Numbered from the stretch's first letter, positions 50,028 to 59,016 are shown. The stretch: DNA of 64,000 nt from Thioclava indica (GCF_000714545.1 NZ_AUNB01000012.1:1-64000), one strand, 5' to 3'. Numbers and translations are program-made. The notes: a model not told the origin generated them from the letters alone.

Positions 50028-50191
50028 GGCAACTCAAACCGATACAAAAATGGAAAACCGCGGGGTGTTCCCATCTTCGTAAAGGGTTTTCCACGCCCTG
50101 AAAAGCGCTCCGGGGGGCGGTGGCGACCTCTTGCCGCTATTGAGATGGATTTTATCCGACTTGCGCGGTGAGAGCGTTGGGTAGCAGTAAG

Positions 50192-50219
50192 CCCCCGCGC
50201 GAATTTTGTCGCGCGGGGG
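50192..50219 (-). terminator. GC-rich hairpin after metY
   Basis: A perfect 11-bp stem CCCCCGCGCGA (50192-50202) / TCGCGCGGGGG (50209-50219) with loop ATTTTG lies directly after the metY stop (reading the minus strand). The T-run after the stem is weak, so termination efficiency is uncertain. Confidence 0.6.
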
Positions 50220-50226
50220 GAAGGGG

Positions 50227-51510
50227 TCAGGCCGTTGCGGCGCTGAGGGCCTGATCGAGATCGGCGATCAGATCGCCGGCATCTTCGATCCCGATGGACA
50301 GGCGCACCACATTGGGCGCAGCGCCTGCAGCGATTTGCTGGGCTTCGCTCAGTTGGCGATGCGTCGTCGAGGCCGAGTGGATGATCAGCGAGCGCGTGTC
50401 ACCCAGGTTGGCAACATTGGCGAACAGCTGAAGGTTATTCACCAGTTTCACGCAAGCCTCATAGCCACCTTTCACCGCCACGGTGAACAGCCCGCCCGCG
50501 CCTTTCGGGCTGACGGTTTTCATCCGCTCATGCCAAGGCGAGCTTGGCAGTCCGGCATAGGTCACGAATTCGATCCGGGGATCGTTTTCCAGCCACTCCG
50601 CAACAGCCTTGGCGTTGGCGACGTGTTTTTCCATCCGCAGGCTTAGGGTTTCGATGCCCATCAGCGTGTAATGCGCGCCCTGCGCATTCATCGTCATGCC
50701 TAGGTCGCGCAGCCCGATTGCGATGGAGTGAAAGGTAAAGGCCATCGGCCCCAGCGCCTCGTGGAATTTCAACCCGTGATAGGCGGGCTCGGGCGCGCTG
50801 AGCGAGGGGAACTTGTCGCTTGCCGACCAGTCAAACTTGCCGCTATCGACAACGCAGCCCCCCGTGACCGTGCCATTGCCGGTCATGTATTTGGTCAGCG
50901 AATGCACCACCAAGGTCGCGCCCAGATCAATCGGGCGGCACAGGTAGGGCGTGGCGAGCGTGTTATCCACGATCAGCGGCAGCCCGGCCTTATCAGCCAG
51001 TTTCGCGACGGCGGGAATGTCGGTGATGTAGCCGCCGGGGTTTGAGATCGACTCGCAGAAAATCGCGCGGGTGTTGTCGTCGATGGCAGCTTCCAACGCA
51101 TCCAGATCGTCGAAATCGACGAACGTGCAGGACCAGCCAAAGCGCTTGATCGTGTGGCCGAACTGGGTGATCGAGCCGCCGTAAAGGCGCGTGGAGGCCA
51201 CGATATTTAACCCTGGCCCCATCAGCGGAAACAGCGCCATGATTTGCGCCGCATGACCTGATGAGCAACACACCGCCCCCGCACCGCCCTCAAGGGCGGC
51301 CACCCGTTCTGCCAGTTTCGACACGGTCGGGTTGGTCAGGCGCGAATAGATGTAGCCAACCTCTTCAAGATTGAACAAACGCGCGGCGTGATCGGCGTCT
51401 TTGAAAACGTAGCCCGTGGTTTGATAAATCGGGGTTTGCACCGCGCCAGTCGCGGGGTCGGGGGCCGAGCCTGCATGGATTTGCAGCGTATCGAATTTGT
51501 AATCGGACAT
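50227..51510 (-). CDS. metY: O-acetylhomoserine aminocarboxypropyltransferase (sulfhydrylase)
   Basis: The 427-residue PLP enzyme makes homocysteine (or methionine) from O-acetylhomoserine and sulfide. The Schiff-base lysine is Lys207 in VVHSLTKYMTG. Other family marks are SRLTNPTVSKLAERVAALEGG near residues 56-76 and VDNTLATPYLCRP. The C-terminal RSLIIHSASTTHRQL contacts the carboxylate. Two ATG codons stand together; the second has GGAG six bases ahead. It appears to stand alone, with a terminator-like hairpin after it. I looked for a SAM riboswitch in the 84-base leader and did not find one. Confidence 0.94.
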   Translation of the reverse strand: MSDYKFDTLQIHAGSAPDPATGAVQTPIYQTTGYVFKDADHAARLFNLEEVGYIYSRLTNPTVSKLAERVAALEGGAGAVCCSSGHAAQIMALFPLMGPGLNIVASTRLYGGSITQFGHTIKRFGWSCTFVDFDDLDALEAAIDDNTRAIFCESISNPGGYITDIPAVAKLADKAGLPLIVDNTLATPYLCRPIDLGATLVVHSLTKYMTGNGTVTGGCVVDSGKFDWSASDKFPSLSAPEPAYHGLKFHEALGPMAFTFHSIAIGLRDLGMTMNAQGAHYTLMGIETLSLRMEKHVANAKAVAEWLENDPRIEFVTYAGLPSSPWHERMKTVSPKGAGGLFTVAVKGGYEACVKLVNNLQLFANVANLGDTRSLIIHSASTTHRQLSEAQQIAAGAAPNVVRLSIGIEDAGDLIADLDQALSAATA

Positions 51511-51594
51511 CATCGTCTCCGTGGTGAATGCGTTGGCGGGACGTTAGCGCCGCAGCGAGGTGCCTTCAAACACATTCCATTTTCGCGATGAGGC

Positions 51595-52599
51595 CTAGCG
51601 CATCCACAGCTTTTCGCGCCGGATCCGGTTACGCAGTTGCTTTTCTGTGCGCGGCAGGCCCTCGGCGGTGAAGATCGCGCGCAGTTTACGTCCCTTGCCT
51701 TGAAAGATCAGCTTTTTTGCAGGCTCGTAAACTTTCAGCACTTTCTTGATCTGATTGGGCGCGACCAGTGTCTCGACCGTGTCGATCACCCGGTCACTTT
51801 CGCGCGCATACATCAGCGGTAGGGCGCGATAATGGCACGACACATCACCATCCAGCCCGTCGAGGTACGGCCCCGGACGCCCGCCGCCAAAGGAGTGGAT
51901 CACCAGCGGCAGCGCGATCTGATCAAGCCACGGGTCGAACACCTGACTGGCCAGCTCATCAGGCGGATCATCGCGGATTTCGCGTGCATAGGTCAGAAAA
52001 CGTTTGCCGAACTCCGCCGGATCGGCCCCGAAAAACCAACCTGCGTTGAAATACAGGTAGCGGCGCCAGTATTCATCGGGCTGGCTTGTATCAAGGGTTT
52101 TGGCGAACCCCTTTAGGCCGAACCTGTCATAAAGCGATTTCCAGATCGCTGTATAGCCGGGGCCATAGAGCGGCGGAAGCGGCCAAGTGCCTTCGCGCTG
52201 CATCGAGGCTGACGGGCGGTCAAAATCGAACGTCACGTTCGAGAGCGGCGCGGTGAACACCGTGTCGGTGTCGAAAAACACGAACGGCTCGCCTGCGGGC
52301 AAGGCGGCAAGCGCCTCGATCTTGTTGCCATAGGGGTAGGACTGGCCAAAGACCTTGCTTTCAAACGGCACGATTTCCGCGCCAGCCCCTTCGAGAATCG
52401 CGCGCACCGGGTCGGAAATCCGCGTCTCGCCTTTCCATAGCGGGCCGGGTTGCGGCTCGGCGACGATCAGGCGGCCTTTGAAATCGGGATTGGCGGCTGT
52501 GAAGCTGAGAACGAAGAGGATTGCCTCGTATTCGAGCCGACCGTTCTGTGCGATACAGAAGATGTTGAAGGGTTGTGATTTCGCGCGTTTCGCGGCCAT
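51595..52599 (-). CDS. Glycosyltransferase-like protein (nucleotide-diphospho-sugar transferase fold, unrecognised)
   Basis: The 334-residue soluble protein begins with a basic segment (MAAKRAKSQPFNIFCIAQNGRLEYEA). It contains an acidic metal-type motif FVFFDTDTVFTAPL near residue 110, which resembles the DxD motif of GT-A glycosyltransferases. Aromatic-rich segments such as RYLYFNAGWFFGADP and SCHYRALPLMY suggest an acceptor-binding site, and the end is Lys/Arg-rich (RNRIRREKLWMR). I do not recognise the exact family. The ATG at 52599 is selected by the ribosome-site stretch GGGACAGG, and the open frame goes further upstream without support. Confidence 0.75.
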   Translation of the reverse strand: MAAKRAKSQPFNIFCIAQNGRLEYEAILFVLSFTAANPDFKGRLIVAEPQPGPLWKGETRISDPVRAILEGAGAEIVPFESKVFGQSYPYGNKIEALAALPAGEPFVFFDTDTVFTAPLSNVTFDFDRPSASMQREGTWPLPPLYGPGYTAIWKSLYDRFGLKGFAKTLDTSQPDEYWRRYLYFNAGWFFGADPAEFGKRFLTYAREIRDDPPDELASQVFDPWLDQIALPLVIHSFGGGRPGPYLDGLDGDVSCHYRALPLMYARESDRVIDTVETLVAPNQIKKVLKVYEPAKKLIFQGKGRKLRAIFTAEGLPRTEKQLRNRIRREKLWMR

Positions 52600-52672
52600 A
52601 CTCGACCTGTCCCCGGTTCGAATTTTGCGCAGTATAGCGCGAATGTTAAGGGGCGAAAGTGGGTGAGGGCGG

Positions 52673-53080
52673 ATGTTACGCAAGCTATTGACGATACTGG
52701 CGATTTTATGCGCGGCCCCGGCGGCGGCGCAAAACTTTACCACCGCCGGAGAGGTGCGCCCGATCCTTGATATGACGCGCGGCTCTTGGGTGGCGATCCG
52801 CGATTATGGCGGAAAAGACCTGATCTATTTCACACATCTGTTGGCGTGGCGCTGTGGGCTTAGCGAAATTCGCTATGGTTTGAACGGCGCCGCCCCCAAT
52901 ACCGCATTCAAAATGGAAGCCTGCCACGAAGGCACCGCCCAGCCCAACGCATTGTCGGGCGATGACGTGTATGTCACGCAGCCGGCCGGATCGGTGACAG
53001 AAGTGCGGGTGAAGCTGATTTACGACGATGGCAGCAGCGAAGAGGCTCGCTTTGCGCGCGATGCCATCTTGATGCAATAA
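52673..53080 (+). CDS. Secreted hypothetical protein
   Basis: The 135-residue protein has a signal peptide (LLTILAILCAAPAAAQ, cleavage about residue 20) and a beta-rich mature part. Cys residues near WRCGLSE and MEACHEG could form one disulfide. The motif GSWVAIRDYGGKDLIYFTHLL is notable, but I do not recognise a domain with a known role. It stands between the divergent glycosyltransferase-like gene and tRNA-Tyr, 22 bases from the tRNA. It is likely periplasmic. Confidence 0.75.
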   Translation: MLRKLLTILAILCAAPAAAQNFTTAGEVRPILDMTRGSWVAIRDYGGKDLIYFTHLLAWRCGLSEIRYGLNGAAPNTAFKMEACHEGTAQPNALSGDDVYVTQPAGSVTEVRVKLIYDDGSSEEARFARDAILMQ

Positions 53081-53102
53081 TCACCAATTCCAAAGGGGGA
53101 AA

Positions 53103-53186
53103 TGGTGGGTGACCCTGGAATCGAACCAGGCGTGGGTCGCCCCGGCGGAGTTACAGTCCGCTGCCGCACCTTGCAGCACGTCACCC
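53103..53186 (-). tRNA. tRNA-Tyr (anticodon GTA)
   Basis: On the minus strand the acceptor stem GGGTGAC pairs with GTCACCC. The D-stem GCTG/CGGC and the anticodon stem GCGGA/TCCGC enclose loop CTGTAAC with anticodon GTA. The long 14-base variable arm (with GGG/CCC) is the class II form expected for bacterial tRNA-Tyr. The T-arm is CCTGG/CCAGG with TTCGATT, and the CCA end is encoded at 53103-53105. It is transcribed leftwards from a promoter at 53200-53228. Confidence 0.96.
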
Positions 53187-53199
53187 GACGCTGGGGCGG

Positions 53200-53228
53200 G
53201 AGATACAAAAGGGGGCAGGGGGCGTCAA
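53200..53228 (-). promoter_or_regulatory. Promoter of tRNA-Tyr
   Basis: TTGACG (53228-53223) and TATCTC (53205-53200) are separated by exactly 17 bases on the minus strand. CCGCC follows the -10, a GC-rich start region as at stringently controlled genes. The 5' end of the tRNA lies 14 bases from the -10. The same arrangement occurs at rpmB (60111-60139). Confidence 0.8.
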
Positions 53229-53330
53229 GAGAGAGTTTGACGAAATATGCGCCCGTCATGTGCGCGCATGGCGCGCCGGGCTTGCCAAGCGGGCTTTGAG
53301 CCGCCATTGCGGGGCAAAAGGAGAGCTGCG

Positions 53331-54107
53331 ATGAAAAAACCGACTTGGGTGATCGATAAAGAACGTGCGCGGCGCGCGTCGGCCTCGGAAACGGTGTGGC
53401 TTTTCGGGCTGCATGCGGTGCGCGATGCGCTGCAAAACCCGATGCGCGAACGGTTGCGGCTTGTCTGCGGCAAGAATGCCGCCGACAAGCTGGCCGAGGC
53501 AATTGCGGTCTCGGGCATGGAGCCAGAGATCGTCGATGTGCGCAAATTCGGCAACCATGTGCCAATCGCGGCTGATTCCGTGCACCAAGGGGTCGCGCTA
53601 GAGGTCAAGCCGCTGGATTGGGGCAAGCTGCGTGATGCGTGTTCGCATGCGCGCCTTGTCGTGGTGCTGGATCGCGTCACAGACCCCCATAACGTGGGCG
53701 CCGTGCTGCGTTCTGCCGAGGTGTTTGGCGCGGCGGCCGTGATTGCACCGCATCGCCACTCCGCGCCTGAAACCGGGGCCTTGGCGAAAACCGCAAGTGG
53801 CGCGCTGGAGCGTCAGCCCTATATGCGCGTCAAGAACCTGTCGGATGCGATGGAAGAATTGCGCGGCATGGGCTTTAGGCTGCTGGGTCTTGCAGGAGAG
53901 GCCAAGATGACGCTGGCTGACGGGCTGGCCGAGGCGGGTGCTGATCCGGTTGCGCTGGTGCTGGGCGCAGAAGGGCCGGGGATGCGTGAAAAGACGCAAG
54001 AGACCTGCGACCGGCTGGTGCGAATCCCCTTTGCGGGCGAATTTGGCTCGCTCAACGTGTCCAATGCGGCGGCGGTGTCGCTGTATGCCGCAGCGAGTCG
54101 GATGTGA
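53331..54107 (+). CDS. rlmB: TrmH-family 23S rRNA (guanosine-2'-O-)methyltransferase, RlmB-like
   Basis: The 258-residue SPOUT methyltransferase has an N-terminal substrate-binding domain (VWLFGLHAVRDALQNP, then VHQGVALEVKPLDW), then the knotted catalytic domain. Motif 1 is LDRVTDPHNVGAVLRSAEVFGA with the conserved Asn and Arg, motif 2 is LVLGAEGPGM, and motif 3 is FGSLNVSNAAAVSLYAA. This set fits RlmB, which methylates G2251 in the ribosomal P-loop. The ATG at 53331 follows AGGAGAG. It is divergent from the tRNA, with a promoter region between. A strong terminator follows the gene. Confidence 0.92.
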   Translation: MKKPTWVIDKERARRASASETVWLFGLHAVRDALQNPMRERLRLVCGKNAADKLAEAIAVSGMEPEIVDVRKFGNHVPIAADSVHQGVALEVKPLDWGKLRDACSHARLVVVLDRVTDPHNVGAVLRSAEVFGAAAVIAPHRHSAPETGALAKTASGALERQPYMRVKNLSDAMEELRGMGFRLLGLAGEAKMTLADGLAEAGADPVALVLGAEGPGMREKTQETCDRLVRIPFAGEFGSLNVSNAAAVSLYAAASRM

Positions 54108-54174
54108 TCACAAAGACGCGAGCGAACGGGTGTGCCCCTTTAACGGCGCAAACGGATACCCATGTTACTAAGTG

Positions 54175-54203
54175 GAAGCGCGATCTCGGAACCTTCGCGC
54201 TTC
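54175..54203 (+). other. Perfect 9-bp hairpin in the leader of the CoA-binding gene
   Basis: GAAGCGCGA (54175-54183) pairs with TCGCGCTTC (54195-54203) over an 11-base loop. AAGTGG (54170-54175) can also pair with CCACTT (54226-54231), so the leader can fold into more than one structure ahead of the terminator at 54233. Confidence 0.55.
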
Positions 54204-54232
54204 AAGTTCACTGTCCCTCGTTCCGCCACTTC

Positions 54233-54267
54233 AGCGCCCCGGCCATTTATGGTTCGGGCGCTTTTTT
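54233..54267 (+). terminator. Strong intrinsic terminator just ahead of the CoA-binding gene
   Basis: AGCGCCC (54233-54239) pairs with GGGCGCT (54256-54262), and an inner GGCCA/TGGTT stem follows after a C/C mismatch. A run of six T ends it. It is 17 bases from the next start codon, leaving no room for a separate promoter. Confidence 0.85.
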
Positions 54268-54284
54268 CTAAGTTGGAGGCTGCA

Positions 54285-54710
54285 ATGACCGATGCTGATT
54301 TGCGTGACATACTCACCGAGACCCGCGTGATCGCGGTCGTGGGCATCTCGAACAAACCTGAACGCCCCTCGCATGAGGTGGCGCAGTATTTGCAGGCCAA
54401 GGGCTATCGCATCGTGCCGGTCAATCCGGGGCTGGCGGGGCAAACGCTGCTGGGCGAAACGGTTTATGCTGATCTGGGCGCTATTCCCGATGATCTGGGC
54501 GTCGATATGGTCGATATCTTTCGCCGGTCGGAAACCGTGCCCGAGGTTGTCGCCGATGCCTTGGCCCATCTGCCCGGCCTGCGCACGATCTGGATGCAGT
54601 TGGGCGTGGTGCATGAGGGCGCAGCCCAGCAGGCGCGGGCCAAGGGTGTGCGCGTCGTGATGAACCGTTGTCCGAAAATTGACTATCCGCGGGTGATGGC
54701 AGGGGGCTAG
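54285..54710 (+). CDS. CoA-binding domain protein (YccU type)
   Basis: The 141-residue protein is a single Rossmann-like CoA-binding domain: VIAVVGISNKPERPSHEVAQYLQAKGY (read in parts), IVPVNPGLAGQTLLGE, VDMVDIFRRSETVPEVV and IWMQLGVVHEGAAQQARAKGVRVVMNRCPKI. The family resembles the N-terminal part of succinyl-CoA synthetase and binds CoA; its function is unknown. The ATG at 54285 follows TTGGAGG. The terminator directly ahead makes attenuated expression likely. The stop overlaps the hrpB gene on the opposite strand by 4 bases. Confidence 0.9.
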   Translation: MTDADLRDILTETRVIAVVGISNKPERPSHEVAQYLQAKGYRIVPVNPGLAGQTLLGETVYADLGAIPDDLGVDMVDIFRRSETVPEVVADALAHLPGLRTIWMQLGVVHEGAAQQARAKGVRVVMNRCPKIDYPRVMAGG

Positions 54711-57139
54711 GTGCCGCGTGGTTTGGCGCGCAGGGTCGGGTCGGCCTCACACGGGTTTTCGGGCCACGGGTGTCTTGGATAGCGCCCGCGCATATCCTTG
54801 CGCACATCGCTATACGAGCCATCCCAAAACCCCGGCAGATCCATCGTGACCTGAATCGGTTTGTGACCCGGCGACAGCAGCGTCACGCGCAGCGGCAGGC
54901 GTTTCGGCCCAACCGTGGGGTGGGTGGTGACGCCAAACATCTCTTGCAGTCTGATCTCAATTCCCGGCGCTTCGCCTGCGTAATCAATTGGTACGCGCCG
55001 CCCTAAGGGCGTTTCAAAATGCCCCGGCGCGAGACGGTCGATCAGCTGCATTTGCTCCCAATCGAGGCTGGCGCGCAGGGCTTCGGTCACGTCGAGCTTG
55101 CGTAGATCGGCCTCGGTTCGCTTGCCCTTCAGATAGGGCAGTAGCCAGTCTTCGGCGCGCGCCAGAAGGGCCGCATCGGTGAAATCGGGCAGGTCTGCAC
55201 CCTGACCGCGCAACAGCTCGACGCGCGCTTGCAGGCGCTTCGCTGCAGGCGTCATCGGCAATCCGATCTGGCGCAACCCGTCCAGCGCGCCTAGCGCAAT
55301 TGCCTCACGCGGGGCGTCTTTCCAGATCCGGTCGTCCAGAACCAGCGCGCCAAAACGTTCCTGCTTGCGCGCTACCACGCGACCCTCACGCTTGGACCAT
55401 TCGCAGACATCATGCCAGCCGATCTGATCGCCAAACAGCGCCCGGATCTGCGCCTCGGAAATTGCAGCGCCCTGACGCACCCGCGCTTCCCGCGGATCGC
55501 CGTCCAGATCGGTCGCCACGATCAGGCGCTGCGTGCCCAACGGATCGCCCTCGGCCACCACCGCGCCCTTGCCGCCCGACAACACGAAACGGGGCGCATC
55601 GCCCTTGCGGCGCAGCCCGATGCGGTCGGGATAGGCCAGCGCGGCTTGTGCCTCGGGGGGCAGCGGTGCGGGGCTGTTGTCGACGAGCCGGGCCAGCCGC
55701 TTTGCTTCGGTCCTGATCCGCTCAATCGTGGCGCGATGGGCCTCGGGGCCGGGGGAGCGGATCGCGGCGAGGCGCAGCAACAGATCGGCAGGCGCGCCGC
55801 GCAACGGATCACGTTCAGCCAGCAGCGCGGCCAGCTGTGCCGCCTGTGCGCCCGCCGTCAATAGCATATGACCCAAGCGCGGATGCAGCGGCAGGCGGGC
55901 CAGTTTGCGCCCATGCGCGGTGATCTGCGTGCCGCTTAGCGCGCCCAGATCGGCTAGCAATGCGCGCGCCTCGGATAGCGCAGGCGCGGGGGGCGGTGTC
56001 AGAAAAGCCAGATCGCTGCCATCGCTGCCCCAAAGCGCGAGTTCCAGCGCAAGGCCCGTCAGATCGGCCACCTCAATCTCGGCAGGTGCGAACGCGGGCA
56101 ACGCGCCCTCGGCCCCCTTGGTCCACAGCCGATAGCAAATGCCCACGGACACGCGCCCCGCGCGGCCCCTGCGTTGTTCTGCCTCGGCGCGGCTGACGGG
56201 TTCGGTGACCAGACGTGCCATCCCCGAGGCTGCGTCGAACCGCGCCCGGCGCGCGCGCCCGGCATCAATCACCACGCGGATATCCTCGATCGTCAGCGAG
56301 GTTTCCGCAATCGAGGTCGCCAGCACCAGTTTGCGCCCCGTCGTGCAAGGCGCAATCGCGGCGCGCTGGGCGGCGAACTCCATCGCGCCAAACAGTGGAC
56401 GGATCGCGATATCTGCGGGCAAGCGCCCCTTGAGCAGCCCCTCGACGCGGCGGATTTCTCCCTCGCCGGGCAAAAACGCCAGCAGCGAGCCGTCTGTTTC
56501 CCCAGCCGCCTGTTCGATCAGCCCCGCCATCGCGCCTTCAAAGCGCATCGTGCGATCCACGGGTCGGGCCAGCCAGCGGGTTTCAACGGGATAAGCGCGC
56601 CCTTGCGAGGTGATGATTGGCGCATCGTCGAGCAGAGCGGCGACCGGATCAGCGTCCAGCGTCGCCGACATCACGACCAGCGCCAAATCAGGGCGCAAGG
56701 CGGCGCGGGCCTCCCAGATCAACGCGAGGCCCAGATCGGCATTTAGCGAGCGTTCGTGAAACTCGTCGAAAATCACGCACCCGACGCCTGCCAGCTCGGG
56801 ATCAGATTGCAGCATGCGGGTGAGAATGCCCTCAGTGACCACCTCAATCCGGGTGGCGTTCGAAGCCTTGGTTTCGCCCCGGATGCGATATCCGACGCGC
56901 TGCCCGACACTTTCCCCAAGGCTTTGCGCCATGCGCTCGGCAGCGGCGCGCGCTGCAAGGCGGCGCGGTTCCAGCATCACGATCCGGCCTTCGATCTGCT
57001 CAAGCAGCGCAAGCGGCACCCGCGTGGTTTTGCCCGCACCCGGCGGGGCCATCAGAACCGCGCGGCCATGCGCCGCCACTGCCGCCCGCAGATCGGGCAG
57101 CACCGCGTCAATCGGAAGAGGGGTGTCGGTCGGGCTCAC
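54707..57139 (-). CDS. hrpB: ATP-dependent helicase HrpB (DEAH-box)
   Basis: The 810-residue RNA-helicase-like protein has Walker A APPGAGKT (residues 32-39) and the DEAH-type box DEFHER (near 125-130). Motif III is MSATLDADPVA, and motif VI is QRRGRAGRVSVGICYRLW. The C-terminal HrpB-specific domain ends with a region containing PTVGPKRLPLRVTLLSP and the final RHPWPENPCEADPTLRAKPRGT (partly quoted). The length fits the family. Its cellular role in most bacteria is unresolved. It starts 7 bases before the DUF3108 stop, in the same direction. Confidence 0.93.
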   Translation of the reverse strand: MSPTDTPLPIDAVLPDLRAAVAAHGRAVLMAPPGAGKTTRVPLALLEQIEGRIVMLEPRRLAARAAAERMAQSLGESVGQRVGYRIRGETKASNATRIEVVTEGILTRMLQSDPELAGVGCVIFDEFHERSLNADLGLALIWEARAALRPDLALVVMSATLDADPVAALLDDAPIITSQGRAYPVETRWLARPVDRTMRFEGAMAGLIEQAAGETDGSLLAFLPGEGEIRRVEGLLKGRLPADIAIRPLFGAMEFAAQRAAIAPCTTGRKLVLATSIAETSLTIEDIRVVIDAGRARRARFDAASGMARLVTEPVSRAEAEQRRGRAGRVSVGICYRLWTKGAEGALPAFAPAEIEVADLTGLALELALWGSDGSDLAFLTPPPAPALSEARALLADLGALSGTQITAHGRKLARLPLHPRLGHMLLTAGAQAAQLAALLAERDPLRGAPADLLLRLAAIRSPGPEAHRATIERIRTEAKRLARLVDNSPAPLPPEAQAALAYPDRIGLRRKGDAPRFVLSGGKGAVVAEGDPLGTQRLIVATDLDGDPREARVRQGAAISEAQIRALFGDQIGWHDVCEWSKREGRVVARKQERFGALVLDDRIWKDAPREAIALGALDGLRQIGLPMTPAAKRLQARVELLRGQGADLPDFTDAALLARAEDWLLPYLKGKRTEADLRKLDVTEALRASLDWEQMQLIDRLAPGHFETPLGRRVPIDYAGEAPGIEIRLQEMFGVTTHPTVGPKRLPLRVTLLSPGHKPIQVTMDLPGFWDGSYSDVRKDMRGRYPRHPWPENPCEADPTLRAKPRGT

Positions 57140-57145
57140 GCCCCT

Positions 57146-57895
57146 TTATTGCCGTTTCAAACGACCTTTGCCATAGATCGTGTCGGTTTCGATCTCATTT
57201 ACCTCAAGGCGGCCATTGGCATTCGGGGCGTAATGCAGGGTAAAGGGAAAGCGGCTTTTTTCGGCCATGTCCTTGGCGGAAAATCCGGCAAGACGGCGGT
57301 ATTCGCCCGAACACACCACGCCATCGCCCTCGGGGCGGGCATCAAACAGCCGCACCTGTGAACGCTTCGAGCCGTCATACATCTTCACGTCCAGCTTGCA
57401 GGCCTCGTCGCGGTTAACATTGCGCAGCACCGCATAAAGCGCGGTCAGCGGGTCAATCGCGCCGCCTTGTTTCGCGGGATCCACATCTGTGTCGCGGGGC
57501 CTGCGCGGCGGTTTCTGGCTAACCGCGATGGGCGTGCCGTTTTTATACACGATCTCATGGGTGGATTTGCCGCGTGGGGTGTCGGATATCTCGGAGAATC
57601 GCATCGGCGTAAACTTCCCGTTGCGATAGCTGCCCGACACGGTGGCGTCATAACGAATCTTGCGCAGCAGCCCGACAAGCCCTGCGGTTTGCAGCACGCC
57701 ATTGGCCCCATAGGCATTGCCCACGATCTTGCCATTGATCACCAGTTCGCCCGCGCGCAATCCCTTGAGGACAACGTCGAACACGATCTGATCGCTTTGA
57801 TCGGCACGGGCGGGCAGGCTGGGTTGGAGAAATGCAAGAGCTGCAAGCAATGGCAAAACAGCCGCGCGGCGAGCGCGCGAAAAAGTAGAAATCAT
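57146..57895 (-). CDS. DUF3108 secreted protein
   Basis: The 249-residue protein has a signal peptide (AAVLPLLAALAFLQPSLPARA, cleavage near residue 32) and a DUF3108 beta-rich domain. Marks are FDVVLKGLRAGELVINGKI near the start, PLTALYAVLRNVN in the middle and LFDARPEGDGVVCSGEYRRLAG later. The family is periplasmic or outer-membrane related with unknown function. The ATG at 57895 has GAGGAGC ahead. It is divergent from meaB, with 128 bases between starts, and the hrpB gene begins 7 bases after its end. Confidence 0.88.
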   Translation of the reverse strand: MISTFSRARRAAVLPLLAALAFLQPSLPARADQSDQIVFDVVLKGLRAGELVINGKIVGNAYGANGVLQTAGLVGLLRKIRYDATVSGSYRNGKFTPMRFSEISDTPRGKSTHEIVYKNGTPIAVSQKPPRRPRDTDVDPAKQGGAIDPLTALYAVLRNVNRDEACKLDVKMYDGSKRSQVRLFDARPEGDGVVCSGEYRRLAGFSAKDMAEKSRFPFTLHYAPNANGRLEVNEIETDTIYGKGRLKRQ

Positions 57896-58023
57896 GATGC
57901 TCCTCATGGGGCAAATCGTGTTTGAGACTGGACATAGCCTGCGCAGAGCGGGCAAGTAACCGCAAAGACTTCACCTTTGCTATCAAACCTGACACGATCT
58001 TGAAAATCAGCGAAAGCCCGCCG

Positions 58024-59010
58024 ATGAGCAACCGAACACCTGCCGATCTGGCCCCGAAACTTCTAGAGGGCGACCGCCGCGCTTTGGCGCGCGCGATCAC
58101 GCTGGTGGAATCGGGGCGCGCCGATCACCGCGCGCAGGCGGGTGAGTTGCTGGAAATGGTGGCGCAATCGGGGCGGCAGGCGTTGCGCATCGGGCTGTCG
58201 GGCACGCCGGGGGTCGGCAAATCCACCTTTATCGAGGCATTTGGACTGATGCTGAGCGCGCAGGGGCTTAAGGTTGCGGTGCTGGCGGTTGATCCCAGTT
58301 CGTCGCGCTCGGGCGGCTCGATCCTGGGCGATAAAACCCGGATGGAGCGGCTGTCGCGCGATCCCAACGCCTTCATCCGTCCCTCGCCCTCGCAGACGCA
58401 TCTGGGCGGCGTGGCGCGGCGCACGCGCGAGGCGGTGTCGCTATGTGAGGCGGCCAATTTCGACGTGGTGCTGATCGAAACGGTGGGCGTGGGTCAGTCC
58501 GAAACGCTGGTCGCCGAGATGGTTGATCTGTTCGTTTTGCTGATGGCGCCTGCGGGCGGAGACGAGCTGCAAGGGGTCAAGCGCGGCATCATGGAGATGG
58601 CCGATCTGATCTTGGTGAACAAGGCCGATGGCGATCTTAAGCCCGCCGCGATGCGCACCGTGGCCGATTACGCCGGCGCGCTGCATCTGCTGCGCAAACG
58701 TCCGCAAGATCCGAAAGGCTTCCCCAAGGCGTTGCCGGTTTCGGCGCTGGCCGATGAGGGGTTGTTGAAGGCGTGGGAAGAGATGACCACGCTGGCCGAT
58801 TGGCGGCGCGAGAACGGCTATCTCGAGCGCCGCCGCGCCGAACAGGCACGCCATTGGTTTGAGGCCGAGGTGCGCGAGGGGCTGTTGGCGCGTCTGCGCA
58901 ATGATCCGGCAATCCGTGCGCAGATGGAGTCGCTGGGGGCGACTGTGGCGGCCGGGGAAAGTGCCCCGTCAGCCGCCGCAGCCAAGATGCTTGATCTGCT
59001 GCGCAACTAA
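58024..59010 (+). CDS. meaB: Methylmalonyl-CoA mutase-associated GTPase MeaB
   Basis: The 328-residue GTPase protects and reloads B12-dependent methylmalonyl-CoA mutase. Walker A GTPGVGKST lies at residues 60-68, AVDPSSSRSGGSILGDKTRM follows, then the switch III region and ETVGVGQSE. The guanine-recognition motif is NKAD. In this group it usually serves the ethylmalonyl-CoA pathway or propionate catabolism; the mutase gene itself is not in this window. The start at 58024 is chosen because it fits the family, though its ribosome site is weak. Confidence 0.95.
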   Translation: MSNRTPADLAPKLLEGDRRALARAITLVESGRADHRAQAGELLEMVAQSGRQALRIGLSGTPGVGKSTFIEAFGLMLSAQGLKVAVLAVDPSSSRSGGSILGDKTRMERLSRDPNAFIRPSPSQTHLGGVARRTREAVSLCEAANFDVVLIETVGVGQSETLVAEMVDLFVLLMAPAGGDELQGVKRGIMEMADLILVNKADGDLKPAAMRTVADYAGALHLLRKRPQDPKGFPKALPVSALADEGLLKAWEEMTTLADWRRENGYLERRRAEQARHWFEAEVREGLLARLRNDPAIRAQMESLGATVAAGESAPSAAAAKMLDLLRN

Positions 59011-59016
59011 GCGCGC

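Noticed and set aside
51511-51594. Possible SAM-responsive riboswitch ahead of metY, which is common in alphaproteobacteria.
   Set aside because: None of the SAM-II or SAM/SAH core strings I know are recognisable on the minus strand; only a weak GC-rich stem is seen.
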